DNA of 64,000 nt from positions 808,389-872,388 of the forward strand of contig NC_035174.2 in NCBI RefSeq assembly GCF_001659605.2. Direction: 5' to 3'. The notes beneath the pieces are model-generated. The model worked only from the letters and a program-made list of their open reading frames with translations, was not told the origin of the DNA and searched no databases. The DNA comes from Manihot esculenta (taxonomy: Eukaryota > Streptophyta > Magnoliopsida > Malpighiales > Euphorbiaceae). The translations under genes and the position numbers were made by a program. Shown piece after piece: positions 1 through 11,706 of the stretch (position 1 is the first letter of the stretch; every line of letters begins with the position of its first letter).

Positions 1-114
1 CTCATCGGCTGGAAAGTATGGAGCAAAGACACAATCCTGAGTACATCTACGACGGAGAAGCTTGCAAGCTGCGCAAGGCGATAGTGCACCTTGTTTTCTA
101 CCACTCTCCTTCAT
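1..114 (-). CDS. LOB-domain (LBD) transcription factor, N-terminal 38 residues, runs off the window
   Basis: Read on the minus strand, an ATG at 114-112 opens a frame that stays open for 38 codons to base 1. Residues 14-28 form the C-x2-C-x6-C-x3-C zinc-finger-like block that defines plant LOB-domain proteins (Cys 14, 17, 24, 28), followed by the family motif [13 protein letters not shown] proteins are nuclear, plant-specific DNA-binding regulators of organ boundaries, vascular and lateral-organ development. The start MKESGRKQG resembles the LBD3/LBD4 subgroup, but that subgroup call rests on memory of family N-termini. The rest of the LOB domain (GAS block and coiled coil) is outside the window. 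An in-frame TAA lies four codons upstream of the ATG, which supports the start. A GA/CT microsatellite and a telobox-like AAACCCT lie upstream in its probable promoter or 5'UTR. Confidence 0.9.
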   Translation of the reverse strand, partial: MKESGRKQGALSPCAACKLLRRRCTQDCVFAPYFPADE

Positions 115-323
115 TCTTCGTTAAAGGTGACCATACACCTTTTGAGGAAAGAAAAAAAAAAATCTGTCCACTTCAATGGCAAAACTTTTTAATTAAGCTT
201 ACTATTTACTGTTTGTCTGAAAAAAAATGAAATAAATAAACGGGAATAGTTAAGAGACTACGAAAAAAAATTAAAACCCTAGAATCTGATATTTCACAAG
301 AAACTGGAACAAGTTGATGAAAA

Positions 324-344
324 GAGAAAGAGAGAGAGAGAGAA
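324..344. repeat. GA microsatellite upstream of the LBD gene
   Basis: A purine run made mostly of GA dinucleotides, about 210 bp upstream of the LBD start codon. On the LBD coding strand it reads as a CT-rich tract, which is common in plant 5'UTRs and core promoters. A regulatory role is inference only. Confidence 0.7.
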
Positions 345-2547
345 ACGGTAGAGTATACGAGGAGAGAGGCGATGAGTGTTATATAGAGAAATTACAAGAC
401 AGCAAATCTTACAAGGGTCCCACTATAGAACGGCCATTAGATTTTGTTGGACAAAACATCTTTGTTAATAAGATCCTTAGGTCTCCCTCATTGTGATTTC
501 TTCTTTCTCTTTTATATTTTATATTTTTAATTAATTCCTTTTTTTTGTTGGTTATAATAAAAAATAGCAAAATAAACTTTAGTAATTTATTATAATTTCC
601 TTACCGACGGAAAAGTTTGATGCTAAAGAAAGAATGAACTTCGCTCATCATTACGGAATACTAATGTTCTTAATATATATAATCTCTTACATTTAAGTTT
701 TAGATCAAGTGAAATAAAAATTAAAAAAAAAATATCAAAATATTCAATTCATTTATAGTTCATCAATTTAAATTGGAAACTAAAAATTATATATAAAATT
801 TTAATTCTATCATTTGAATCTAAATTAAATTTAAATTCAAATTAAAAGCTTTAATTTAAAAATAACTTTAATAATGTCACTAACTGAAAATGAATTAGTA
901 AACATGAACTTGATCGACTACATATCGATTCTCAAGCAGAGCACAGTTCATGCTTCCCTATTTTAATGATTGACAATATAAAATTTTAGACTATTATTAT
1001 TACTTACTTTCTTACGGCCAGCAATACCAAAAAGTGCATTTGAAAATTAATTAAATGAAAATTTCTATTTTATTTTTAATTTTGAGATATTAATTTTATT
1101 AGTCGACTAAAATAGATTTTAATCTGTGCATTCCAGAAACAAGATTTTAATTTATGGAATTAAAGTGAAAAAAATAAATAGAAATACTAATATCTAGTTA
1201 ATTTACTAAATTTAGAGTGGAATTTCGATTTGGTCATCTTCGTGTTTCATTCTTTATGCCTATTTAATTTATTTTCAATATATATATAAATCAGGTTGCT
1301 TTGTCCATATATAAGAAGAAAGGGTTGCCTGGGTATGGAAATGGCATGAGAATGGAATTCCGTGCTACACGTGTGGTTTTCATTTATTTCAATAAATTTT
1401 TTTTACTGAAATTAAAAAAAAAAAATGTAAAATATTTCTTAATTAATTAAAGAAAAAAATAAATTTATTTGTATTGAAAATAATTTCCTTTTCAAAAACA
1501 AATCATTTTCTAGTTTAGAATTTTATTAATATTCTTTCATAATCGAGGAATAATGAATTGATTTGGATTATTAAATCAGAAAAAAATGAGTTGGCTATGG
1601 GTTGTCATGATCTATATGGAATAATTATAACACTCAACTAAAAAAAAAAAAAAACAATTCATAGCTATGGGTTGTCATGATCTATATGGATTATTTGTTT
1701 GTTAATTAAAAAATAATTATATTGATTTCCATCAAATTTGAAGGATCTATTTATTTTTTTTTGAAGTCATTATTAAGAAAAATATGTTTATTAAAATTGT
1801 ATTTATTTTAGTTAAGAGAAAATAAAATAAGTAAAGTTAACAGAATTGAAAAATAATAATGATTAATTAATTAGTGATTGGGCCAAACTCAATCCTTTTT
1901 AACTTCAACTCCATACTCTCTTTTTTGGGCCCTGTTATCTGTGGTGTATTTATTTTACAATAATTTATTTTTAGCACTCAATTGGCTCATGCTTTTTGTT
2001 TAGTTTGCTACTTAAAGATGAAGCTGATCCAATTCACCCAATGCTGCCAAGCTGGGTCATTGTGAAGTTATTAATTAAAATGACAAATATTAAATAATAA
2101 CTCTGTACGCTTATTAATATAGTAACAAATAAAATAAATTGCAACTTATCAGCTATATCAACACTTAAATTACTAAATACTGCATAATTAGTTAAAGTTA
2201 TTATTTATAAATAATTTATTATTATAGTTGACAGCTAGTTATTTTATTATTACAATTTACAAGTGTCTTGGCAAAGTATAGGAAAAATAATTAAACTAAT
2301 TTATTTATAAGTTCATTTAAGTTTATAAATTTTTTTTAAAATAGATGTATAAATTTTTAAATTGAATTGTTTCCACAAATGGATTGAGTTAGGGAAGGGA
2401 GTGGATGATTGGAGTATTATTGACAAATTCCCTCCATAAATATTGAGGAAACTGATATTTCTTTAGGTAAAAGGTGAGTGAAATATGATGAGCAGGGCAG
2501 TGGAGACTACTTGACCGTACCCTTTAGATAAAACTGAGCAAGCAAGG
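345..2547. other. AT-rich intergenic DNA with one spaced direct repeat
   Basis: No supportable coding frame in either strand. The stretch is dominated by A/T runs. A perfect 27-bp direct repeat starting GCTATGGGTTGTC lies at 1594-1620 and 1664-1690, separated by an A-rich spacer. It probably contains LBD promoter sequence on its left side and degraded transposon sequence elsewhere; I could not identify a family. Confidence 0.6.
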
Positions 2548-3410
2548 AATTAGGTGAGAAGATATAAGGTGTGGGAGAATCAAAAAGATAAAAAAGAATG
2601 GAGGTTAACTAAATCCGGCAATTATACAATAGCAACTACTTGGAATGAGTTGAAGGAGAAAAATGGTAAAGTGAATTGGTGGAGACTGGTTTGGGGTAGG
2701 CATGTGTTTCCTAGATATGATTTTATTGTGTGGATGACTATTTTAAACAGGCTAGTTGTTAAAATTAAACTGTTTAAATGGAGGCTGGTGCCCAATGCTA
2801 AACGTAGTTTGCGCAATGATCAGTGGAGACGGTGGAACATTTATTCTTTGATTGTGACTTCTCTAGTAAGGTGTGGAGGGAAGTGCTGGAGAGATGCGAG
2901 ATTAAGAGAAGCCATCTTAAGTGGAGAAGGAAAGTTAATTAGTTCACTCAAAAGGCTACTGAAAAAACCATGCTTGGTTGAGGGCTATTTCAGGGTCTGT
3001 TGTGTTGCAGATGAGTGGAGAAATCCTCCAATTTCATCTTTAGTTATATGTTTATTAGGTGCTGGAATGTTTTTGAAAATAGCCCTAGTAAATTTGTTTG
3101 ACTGTTATGAAATGAGGTTTGAAATTTGAGATGGTATGTATGGAATTGTTGGATGGATGTTGTAGTGGGTTTGAGTTATTGCAAAAGAGGTAGTTGAAGG
3201 CAAGAATATTGAAATCCGCACTAGATCTGATTGTTGAGATGGATTAGTAATTGTTGTGTGTGTGTGATTTGTTGTTTCTTTGTTTGTTTTATTTTGCTTG
3301 AATACTGATAGGTTTGAGGGAGTGAGATTCTTTTGCTTTGAGAAAGTGTAGATAACACTTCTCTTAGTTGTTTCGTACAGTTTGGCTTTTTTTTTTAATA
3401 ATAAATGAAT
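2548..3410 (+). pseudogene. LINE (non-LTR retrotransposon) relic, C-terminal zinc-binding region
   Basis: A 191-codon open stretch (2554-3129) contains the pattern of the reverse-transcriptase-associated zinc-binding domain (zf-RVT) at the C terminus of plant LINEs: KSGNYTIATTWNEL, then WWRLVWGRHVFPRYDFIVWM and ILNRL. The continuation of that domain (HLFFDCDFSSKVWREVL) lies in another forward frame from about 2834, so at least one frameshift separates the two halves. The tail holds a TG-rich run near 3257 and ends in an A/T-rich stretch near 3400, consistent with a LINE 3' end. No reverse-transcriptase core is present. The copy is truncated at its 5' side and dead. Confidence 0.75.
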
Positions 3411-5865
3411 ATTGGCCAAAAAATAAAAAAATGTTATTCCCATTTGATCCCTATCTCTTCCAAGGCTCATACTATGTGCATGCAGTTGACCGAGGATGCA
3501 TTTCGTAGACTTATAAAAAAGAAATCCTTAAAAAATCGTATAAATCTAAGAGTTTTGATTGTTGTGCATCACGAAACTTATTGGATCATTAAACTATGAC
3601 TTAGTCAATATGTGATAAGTTGAGAAAATTTGAATCCCATGCATCTTCAGAAAAGCTGATTCATATCTTCATCTCATCCTTTTAATTTATTATTCACTTA
3701 ATTGCCCTATCAATGATGTAATCACCAACTTTTTTTTTTTTTATTATTATCCTCTTGAATTCAAACCCGCCGAAAATATTGACATTTATCGTAATTTTTC
3801 ATAGCTATACAAATTTATTAATGAAAATAAATATTAATTGTTTAAATCTTGTTAATTAATTTTAGCTGTTTTAATAATTATTAGTTATTTAGTAATTAAT
3901 AATTATTTTGATAGTAATTAGTTAAATATTTTTAAAAATAAATTTTCATAATTCACACTTTTAATTATATTTAACGTTTTTTAGAATCAAAATACTAAAT
4001 ATTATTTTTAAAATTGTTAGCGAGACGTGAAAGCATTAATTTGAAATTTATTGAGTTTTAAATGTTATAATCATTTATTTTGCAGGAGATTTACCTGATT
4101 GTCTATTGATTTGGTGGTAAAATGACAGAATTGGTAGGTGAGTGTATATCTTGAGGAGATGGCATCTCTAATTTTATTATAAGCATGAGAAACTAAGCCC
4201 CCAGTTAATATATGTGATTTTGGTTTTATTGCCAAATTAAAATATGATTGGCAAGTTGCAAACACAACATTTGTTTGACTGAGTTTGCTAATAAAATGTT
4301 TTATTGAAATTGAACCATTACTGAGCTATTTTTGTCAAATTACATATCCAAATTGCTCAACCAAATCATGGGCACAAGTAGAATTTTTTTACTTCAGGTC
4401 CAATGTCGGAATCCAGCCTCTGCTTCTTCTTTATTTATTTATTAAATTATATAAAAAAAATTAATCGGCTGAAGATTTAATTAAATCTTGATTATAAGGA
4501 TAATCAAGTGAATTAGAATCTTCAAATTATAAGTTGAGAGGACCCTCAGATACATACCATTTAAATTAATAGATTTTGTTGGATGAGAAGTCTTTGCGCA
4601 CATGGTGTTTGTCAAAATATGTCCGTGGCTTTTGGGATGCCGGAGTTGATATGCAATTCCCACTTTTTAAAAGTAAGATAGGTGGACTGTTCACACAGAT
4701 TGATGCGCATGCCAAGAAAAACAGAGCGAAATAACCGCCGAACAGCCGAGGCCAACTCCGGCTACTGCATATAGAGCAATTTGTTAAATTTTGTCGGATT
4801 TCTTGCTTAACTGGTCTGTTATGAACTAAGATAGAAAACATTACAATCCATCAAAGAAAAATAAATCTTGGTAACTATTGAGTTATTTAAACTGAATTTA
4901 GAAAAAATAATTCAAAAAAGATAATTGACGATCGAGAAGATATTAGTATAATTATAATTCAAAATCTTATTATATTGAAAATAATTTATTACGTAAAAGA
5001 AGACTCAAAATGAAAATAAATGCATTTTCTTCAATTCAAGACAAGGCATGGATTTTGCTTTGGAATTGGTTTAGTACCAACCACAACAGCAAGGCATCAT
5101 TCCCCCCAAATAAAACTGTTTTATGAATGGTCATAAACTTTTAACTTTTAAATATTATTTATATAAAAATATATTTTTCAACAAATTTCAAAGTGGGGAT
5201 TTGAAGATTACTGAAGTCATGGGCGAAGACAAGACCCATGGCTCATTAAAGGGTTATATAGCTAATTTTTATATAATAAGTCAAGCATTTTTTTAAATTA
5301 AATATTTATTATAAAATTTATGCATGATCAATTAAGATAAATATACATAATTAAAAATGAGTTCTTAATTTCAAAAAAAAAAAAATCATGTTGATCAGAG
5401 TCAAATTTCATAATAAATATTTGATTTTAAAAATGATTACATAAAAATAAAGCTTATAGCTACGTCATTTTTTATTTACATTTCACACAACTTTGAGAAT
5501 AAGTTTTATCTCTAACAAAAAATTTTGGGTTAATTTAATTATTGGTAATGAGAAACATTTTAACTCCTAACCATCTTGCAAATACACTATTTCATATATA
5601 TGTTGATTTGATATATTTATCAATTTTTTAAAGTAAGTTTAAAATATTTAATTTACAATAAAACTAAATCTTTATCCACATATATTTAATTTAAGTATTA
5701 CCGAGATGCATAATAATTTTCTTTGATTTACTTAGTACAAAGCCATTTAAGACGAATTAAACAAAAAAAAAAAAAAAAAAGGCCAAACCATTAATCTAGC
5801 TTCACACATGACACGTAACATTCTCTACAAAAGCAAAGCGGATGGCAGATGTTAGTTCACTTGGC
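3411..5865. other. AT-rich intergenic DNA upstream of the first dioxygenase gene
   Basis: No gene supported. Short open frames here, such as 4566-4841 on the minus strand, lack a recognisable family or a plausible gene structure. A slightly GC-richer patch at 4600-4800 stands out from the surrounding AT-rich sequence but could not be assigned. The right end is the promoter region of the first F6'H-like gene. Confidence 0.55.
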
Positions 5866-5869
5866 ACTA

Positions 5870-5880
5870 GTATATATATA
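5870..5880 (+). promoter_or_regulatory. TATA box of the first F6'H-like gene
   Basis: A TATATATATA run about 75 bp upstream of the ATG at 5952. This spacing gives a start of transcription near 5905 and a short 5'UTR. The call is by position and sequence only. Confidence 0.6.
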
Positions 5881-5951
5881 GGACATTACACTACGCTTAT
5901 CGCACCACTATCAAATCAATTATACTTTAAGAAAATCTAGCTACCCATCCA

Positions 5952-7424
5952 ATGGCACCGACTCCAAGTTTCTCCGATTCAAGCTCGTTGTTCAATTTCG
6001 TGGTCGTAGAGGGCAATGGTGTGAAGGGCCTGGTGGACACAGGCCTGTCAGAGGTTCCACAACAATATGTGCAACCCCCACAAGAAAGAATTGACAAGTT
6101 GAATGCTATCTTAAATCAGAACCCACCAATTGACTTGTCCAAACTTGATGGTCCTGATCATGACAAGGTGGTGGAGGAGATTGCTGGAGCTGCTCAGAAT
6201 CTAGGTTTCTTTCAGGTGGTGAATCATGGCGTGCCTGTTGAGCTGCTTGAATCTCTCAAGAGCGCAGCTCACAAGTTCTTTAGCCAACCTCCTGAAAAGA
6301 AGGCTATCTATTGCAAGGGTGTGAGCCCCAGCTCACTGGCCACATATGGGACGAGTTTTGCACCAGAGAAAGAGAAGGCATTAGAGTGGAAAGATTACAT
6401 TAGCATGATCTACACTGACGATGCTGAAGCACTTGAATTTTGGCCTAAACAATGCAAGTAAGCACTTTCTTGCTAGCTAGTATTTCCTTCTTCTTTTTTT
6501 TTTTTTGTTTTTAATTTCTTTTATTATCCGTTTAATTTTCTGGTGGAAAATTGAAGGTAAATTTTGTGGGCCAATAGTTTGGTATTAAAATATGAGATAT
6601 GCAGACACCGGTTCTAGCTACCTACTTCAGCTCAAACTTAAAAATATAATTGGATTTTTTTTTATTGATAAAAATATTATTAAAATATTGTTTTCTATTT
6701 TATACTTGTTTTCATCAGGGAAGTAGCTCTCGAGTATGTAAAAACATCAACAAATATGGTGAGAAAACTAATTGAAGTTTTAATGGGAAAGCTTGGAGTG
6801 ACACTAGACGATGAAAAAATGGATGCGTTAACTGGCTACAAAATGATTAACATGAACTTCTATCCAACATGCCCAAATCCTGAGCTCACCGTCGGAGTTG
6901 GTCGCCACTCAGATTTGACTGCAGTTACTGTATTGTTGCAGGATGGTATTGGTGGTCTATATGTGAAAGTGCAAGGAAACGCAGAAGCCGAGAAAAAGAG
7001 TGAGTGGATGGAGATCCCACCAATCCCCGGTGCTCTGGTCATCAACATCGGCGACACGATGCAGGTCAGACTCAGTCCGACTACATTAACCATATGATGC
7101 ATGGTTACAATAAATTAGAGTATTTTTGCATGCATTAACTTTGACACATATGTATGTATAAATGCATGGTTACTGTAGATTTTGAGCAACGGAAAGTACA
7201 AAAGTGCTGAGCACAGAGTTGGTACTACGAGTACCCAGTCAAGAGTGTCAATTCCAATTTTCGTGATTCCAAAACCAACGGAGAAAATTAAACCATTTCC
7301 TCAAGTTGTGGAGAGGGATGGAGTAGCTCTTTACAAAGAGGTTGTGTTTGAAGATTACATGAAGAACTTTTTTGGCAATGCCCATGAAGGAAAGAAGTCT
7401 CTGGATTTTGCAAGGATCATTTAG
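5952..7424 (+). CDS. 2-oxoglutarate/Fe(II) dioxygenase, feruloyl-CoA 6'-hydroxylase-like (copy 1)
   Basis: Three exons, 5952-6457, 6719-7064 and 7179-7424, join in frame with GT-AG introns to give 365 residues, about the length of Arabidopsis F6'H1. The N-terminal DIOX_N region holds NLGFFQVVNHGVP. The C-terminal 2OG-Fe(II) domain has the iron ligands H232 and D234 (GRHSD) and H296 (SAEHRV), with the 2-oxoglutarate-binding RVS at 306-308, so it looks catalytically complete. F6'H enzymes hydroxylate feruloyl-CoA at the 6' position in the cytosol, using oxygen and 2-oxoglutarate; the product lactonises to scopoletin, a defence and iron-uptake coumarin. A close paralogue lies 1.9 kb downstream in the same orientation with introns of matching position and phase. 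Substrate is inferred from family resemblance; a related coumaroyl-CoA hydroxylase activity is possible. Confidence 0.92.
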
Positions 7425-8030
7425 TTAGCTAGTAGCTAAAGCCTCAATCCTTTCTTAAATATGTTTTATTTCATATATCGTCTCTTTGTTTATGCTTATA
7501 CCCTATAATAAAGACAGAAGATTAATATAGGCAAAAAAATACAAAATTAAAAATTAAAAATGACTGATTAAATAATAAATATATATCATTTAATTTCTGT
7601 CTCTTGGCCGAGATTATTTTAATTAATATTTAAGTATGGTGTTTAGAATGCTTTTATATACGTAAATGTCTCTAAATATTATTTGTACAATTATCATCAC
7701 AAAAGATAAACATATATGGTTAATTAGTGAGTAGAATTTTATTATTTCGGTGAATGAAAAAAGAAAAACCAAATATATCTTCCAATTATATATAAAATTA
7801 AGTTTTTTTATTTTGCATTTTTTTTAAATAACACAAAATATTCTAAAAAAATTATATGTAACCACATCAACATAAATTAAAACGTTTGAGTTGACCGAAT
7901 TTCCATTTTTTTACTTTTGATGAAACAGATTTCAATAAGAGGCTTCAAACTCATTTTTGTGGCTGACCAAATTTTCTGTTTTTTTTTTTTTTTTTTTTTT
8001 TCCATTATTTATTGGTTGAAATATAGGTCT
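7425..8030. other. 3' flank of copy 1 and AT-rich spacer
   Basis: Contains the probable 3'UTR of the dioxygenase gene, then A/T-rich sequence with a poly-T run of more than 20 bases near 7979-8000. No gene seen. Confidence 0.6.
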
Positions 8031-8335
8031 ATTGGCCTCCACATCAGATGCTAAATTTGTAGGCCCAGTTGGCTATAGATTATAAGAGATATGTAGATAT
8101 CTCTAGACAATCTCATCAATACAATTAATTAATCACCAAACCACCTACTTCATATCTAAGGAGTTGCATCTCAAATTCAAACTCAAACTCCAATAATTGA
8201 ATTATTTAAAATAACAAATATTATTAAAGAATTGTTTTATTTTTGTATTTACATGGAACATCAATTAAGATGGTGAAAAAATTGCAAGAAGTTTTATGGT
8301 AAAGTTGGAAGTGGTAGCAGGGCTATGTTTGTTTT
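8031..8335 (+). pseudogene. Relic of a third F6'H-like copy (intron 1 and start of exon 2)
   Basis: Bases 8250-8335 align by eye with the start of exon 2 of copy 1: the run encoding the TSxxMVRKLIEVLMGKLG-like segment is recognisable (ACATCAA, ATGGTGA, GAAGTTTTATGG, AAAGTTGGA) but carries stops and frameshifts. The 200 bases before it resemble intron 1 of copy 1 (shared words include GAGATATG, CTACTTCA, ATATTATTAAA). Because intron sequence is kept, this is a duplicated rather than a processed copy. No exon 1 or exon 3 remnant was found. It shows that the cluster once held at least three tandem genes. Confidence 0.75.
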
Positions 8336-9250
8336 ATAAAAAAAAATATTTTATTTACTTTTTAATATTTTAAAAAAATTAATTAACAGAAAAGATAGTA
8401 TAATTAATATTGAAATTACTTGTCAAATATTGTTTTACTATTTTATTTCATTTAAACTTCTTATACTAAGATTAAATTATTTTCTTCGAGCAATTTTAAA
8501 AACATCTACCTACATAAAATTTCATTGTTATCTATTAGACTAAAACTGTTGAATTTATTTATTTTTCTTATATATAAATTATACTATTGTGCAGTTTTGG
8601 TCCAAATTGCTTACGGACGAAATAGTATTTGAAGAAAAAAATATATATGAATCATATTAGAGAGTGGGGTGGTTTAAAAAAAGAAAGAAGAAGAAGAAGA
8701 AAAAAGTGGAGGTTATCTACCTGCTTTGAAAATGTTACTACGCTACGCTTGCTTGTTATATAATTACGTCCACATCAATCACATTTAATTGTTTTAATAA
8801 ACTTGTAATTGGTCTCTACTTCACAAAATAACTATACCTCATTTTTACTATTTCTATATTATGCCATTGCTCATATGCTTCATATTGAAAAATAAAATGG
8901 AATATTTATATTAATTTCTTTTCAATTAATTATATGTTGTTTCGAGTTTAAATATTAAATATAAAATATATTTAAAATTAAAAAAATATTTTACTATTTT
9001 TATAGGTTTTTTAATATAAATTTAAATTAGTCAGATTAATGGATTATAGTTGGGGGAGATGGGGAGAGTTTTACAGTGATACATCATACTTTTTCATGTT
9101 AAAAGAATTATGTTAGCTCCCAAAATTTCGCGCAAAGCATCGAAGAGAAATGGAAATAATAATAATAAAAAAGTCGGTCAAACTAGACTGCTAGGCAAAG
9201 AGAGCCAATTGCACAATCGACAAAAGTGGTGGTTATACACCCAAATCCCT
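8336..9250. other. AT-rich spacer and promoter region of the second F6'H-like gene
   Basis: No coding frame. A W-box core (TTGACC, read on the minus strand at 9176-9181) lies about 90 bp upstream of the TATA box of the next gene. F6'H genes are known to respond to WRKY-mediated defence signalling in several plants, but a single W-box core is weak evidence here. Confidence 0.5.
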
Positions 9251-9261
9251 CCACTTTGATG

Positions 9262-9270
9262 TTTATATAT
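9262..9270 (+). promoter_or_regulatory. TATA box of the second F6'H-like gene
   Basis: TTTATATAT about 85 bp upstream of the ATG at 9351, a spacing similar to that seen in the first copy. Confidence 0.6.
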
Positions 9271-9350
9271 GCATCTCAAAGCTTTGCACTAATCTGCATC
9301 AAGAAAAATTTCCGCTACTCTTTCTCCAACTTTACCTTGTGAAGCAAATA

Positions 9351-11039
9351 ATGGCTCCAAGTTTTTCTGATGATACAGATTCACTCTTCAATTTCGTTGT
9401 CCGAGATGGCTATGGTGTGAAAGGGATGGTGGACTCTGGCCTATCAAAGGTACCGCAACAATATGTACAACCCCTAGAAGAAAGAATAGACAAGCTAAAA
9501 TCAATTCCTAGCGAAAATCCACCAATCGATTTGTCGAAACTAGATGGCCCAGACCATGAACAAGTGGGTGAGGAAATTGTTAGAACCGCTGAGACTCTAG
9601 GGTTTTTCCAAGTTGTGAACCATGGCGTTCCAGTTGAGCTGCTCGAGTCCTTGAAGATTGCAGCTCACAAGTTCTTTGGGCAGCCACCTGAAAAGAAGGC
9701 TATCTATCTCAAGGGTGTGAGTCCTAGCCCTTTGGTGAAGTATGGGACAAGTTTCGTGCCTGACAAGGAGACGGCATTGGAGTGGAAAGACTATATCAGC
9801 ATGCTTTATACTAATGATTCTGAAGCACTTGAAGTTTGGCCTCAAGAATGCAAGTAAGCTCTTTCCTTCTCTTTCTTTATTTACTTAACTTTCATCAAAA
9901 TTAAAACCCTTTAACTTATTTTTATTTTTTAAATTATACTGTTGGACATTAATGATTTGTAGAAAAAAATTGTATAGACTTGATTCACATTGAATTCAAA
10001 ACATAAATATACAATGAAATTAATTAAAAAATTAAGTAAGATATATATCTTAGAACTGAAAAAGTTAGACGTTAATCTGATTGTAAATGTTGCATCAGAA
10101 AGAAGCAAGAGGCCTTAGCGTAATAAGATATTATGTACTCCTAAAAAAATATCTTAACGCAATTTGGCCATCCGATTCTGGTATATTTATTTAATTATTT
10201 TTTATACTGTTTTATATTGAAGGAATCCTCTTACTTAATTTTCAGGGATGTTGCACTGGAATATCTAAGAACATCAATGAAGATGGTGAAAACTATATTA
10301 AAAATTCTGATCGAAAAACTTGGAGTAACAGTGGAAGATGAAAAAATTGATGCACTAACTGGTTTGAAGATGGTTAACATGAACTTCTATCCGACGTGTC
10401 CAAATCCAGAGCTTACTGTCGGAGTCGGACGCCACTCTGATATGGGCACTCTCACTGTGTTGCTGCAAGATGAAATCGGCGGTCTCTATGTCAAAGTTGA
10501 AGAAACCATTGATGGCAAGCAAAAAGAAGAGTGGTTGGAGATCCCACCTGTTCCTGGTGCTTTGGTCATCAATGTCGGTGACACGTTGCAGGTTATAAAA
10601 TCAAAACTTCTATCATCATAATAAATTAATTTATTATAAGTTGTATTCATTGATTTGGTCAAATATAAAGTATTCAATTTCACACAAGAAAAGGTTCTTT
10701 TATTATTATTTGACTTTATAATTAAAACTCTGGCAAATAAGATATTAAGTATTCAATCTATGACATTTTTATTTATTTATTTATTTGGGTTAGATACTAA
10801 GCAATGGAAAGTATAAGAGTGCTGAACACAGGGTGCGTACAACAAGTGAGAAATCTCGAGTGTCGATCCCCATTTTTACCATCCCAAAACCAACAGAAAA
10901 GATTGGACCATTGGCGCAGCTTGTGGAACGTGACGGCGTGGCTCTGTATAAAGAGGTCGTGTTTGGAGATTACATGAACAATTTCTTCGGCAATGCCCAT
11001 GAAGGAAAGAAGTCTCTTGATTTTGCAAAAATCAACTAG
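9351..11039 (+). CDS. 2-oxoglutarate/Fe(II) dioxygenase, feruloyl-CoA 6'-hydroxylase-like (copy 2)
   Basis: Exons 9351-9853, 10246-10591 and 10794-11039 join in frame to 364 residues. The ATG at 9351 is chosen because it begins MAPSFSD, matching the start of copy 1; the frame is open a little further upstream only through non-ATG codons. Exons 2 and 3 are exactly the same length as in copy 1 (346 and 246 bp), and intron phases match. Iron ligands are H231, D233 and H295, and the 2-oxoglutarate-binding RVS is at 305-307, so the active site is intact. Predicted role as for copy 1: ortho-hydroxylation of feruloyl-CoA toward scopoletin. The two proteins differ at many scattered positions (for example NTGLSEV versus DSGLSKV-like changes near residue 30), so the duplication is not recent. 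Different substrate preference or expression between the copies is possible but not visible here. Confidence 0.92.
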
Positions 11040-11706
11040 ATTTCTATCTTGTCAAATGCCTTCTTCTTCTTCTTCTAGCACCAAGTGTGGACTTCGTAAT
11101 TGAAAAATAAATCTACATCAAGTTTATGTATTATGGATCTGAAGTCATCGTTTGTGTATTTTATGTGATACCTAATTCTGAAACATTGGTACAAAACCTA
11201 ATTCCTGAGGCTGTTCCTTCTTTTTAAAAAAAATATATTTTATTAATTTGACTCTATTTAAAGTTAAATCATACATGTTGTCAACTGGAATACCGCAATT
11301 ATGCATTACTCAACTCAACTAATTAAGCATGAGAATTTGGAGTTGGGTGCATTGATTTTCTATTCCTCATCATAAGTAGCATGTTCTTTGATGATAATTT
11401 GTTGATCGGCAGATATGAAGCACAGCACTATGAAAATGATATAAGGTATTAGCAAAAGCTGTCTATGTTTACAGCAACAAGAACAGAGCAATGAGCATGT
11501 GCAGAGATGTTCGGAGCAGATAGATAGAGTTATGCCAATGAAGCTCAATTTTTTTGGATTCACCAGGGTATTATATATTTTCACTGTCCACAAAAATTCA
11601 AAGCTAAGCCATTCGGAGTTCTTGGATTAATACTCCAAATCCATTTGTAAACGATTGCAGCCTCCCCAATTAAGGGAAGGCCCAAGGATGCATGCAAGGT
11701 AAGATT
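11040..11706. other. 3' flank of copy 2 and spacer
   Basis: Probable 3'UTR with a TTC repeat near 11060-11077, then mixed-composition sequence with no gene support. An open minus-strand frame at 11360-11593 has no family resemblance. Confidence 0.5.

Noticed and set aside
18..230. Plus-strand 70-codon frame at the left edge
   Set aside because: It is the antisense shadow of the LBD coding sequence, whose minus-strand frame carries the C-x2-C-x6-C-x3-C block.
4566..4841. 91-codon minus-strand frame with hydrophobic stretches
   Set aside because: No recognisable domain, low-complexity AT-rich surroundings, and no supporting gene structure.
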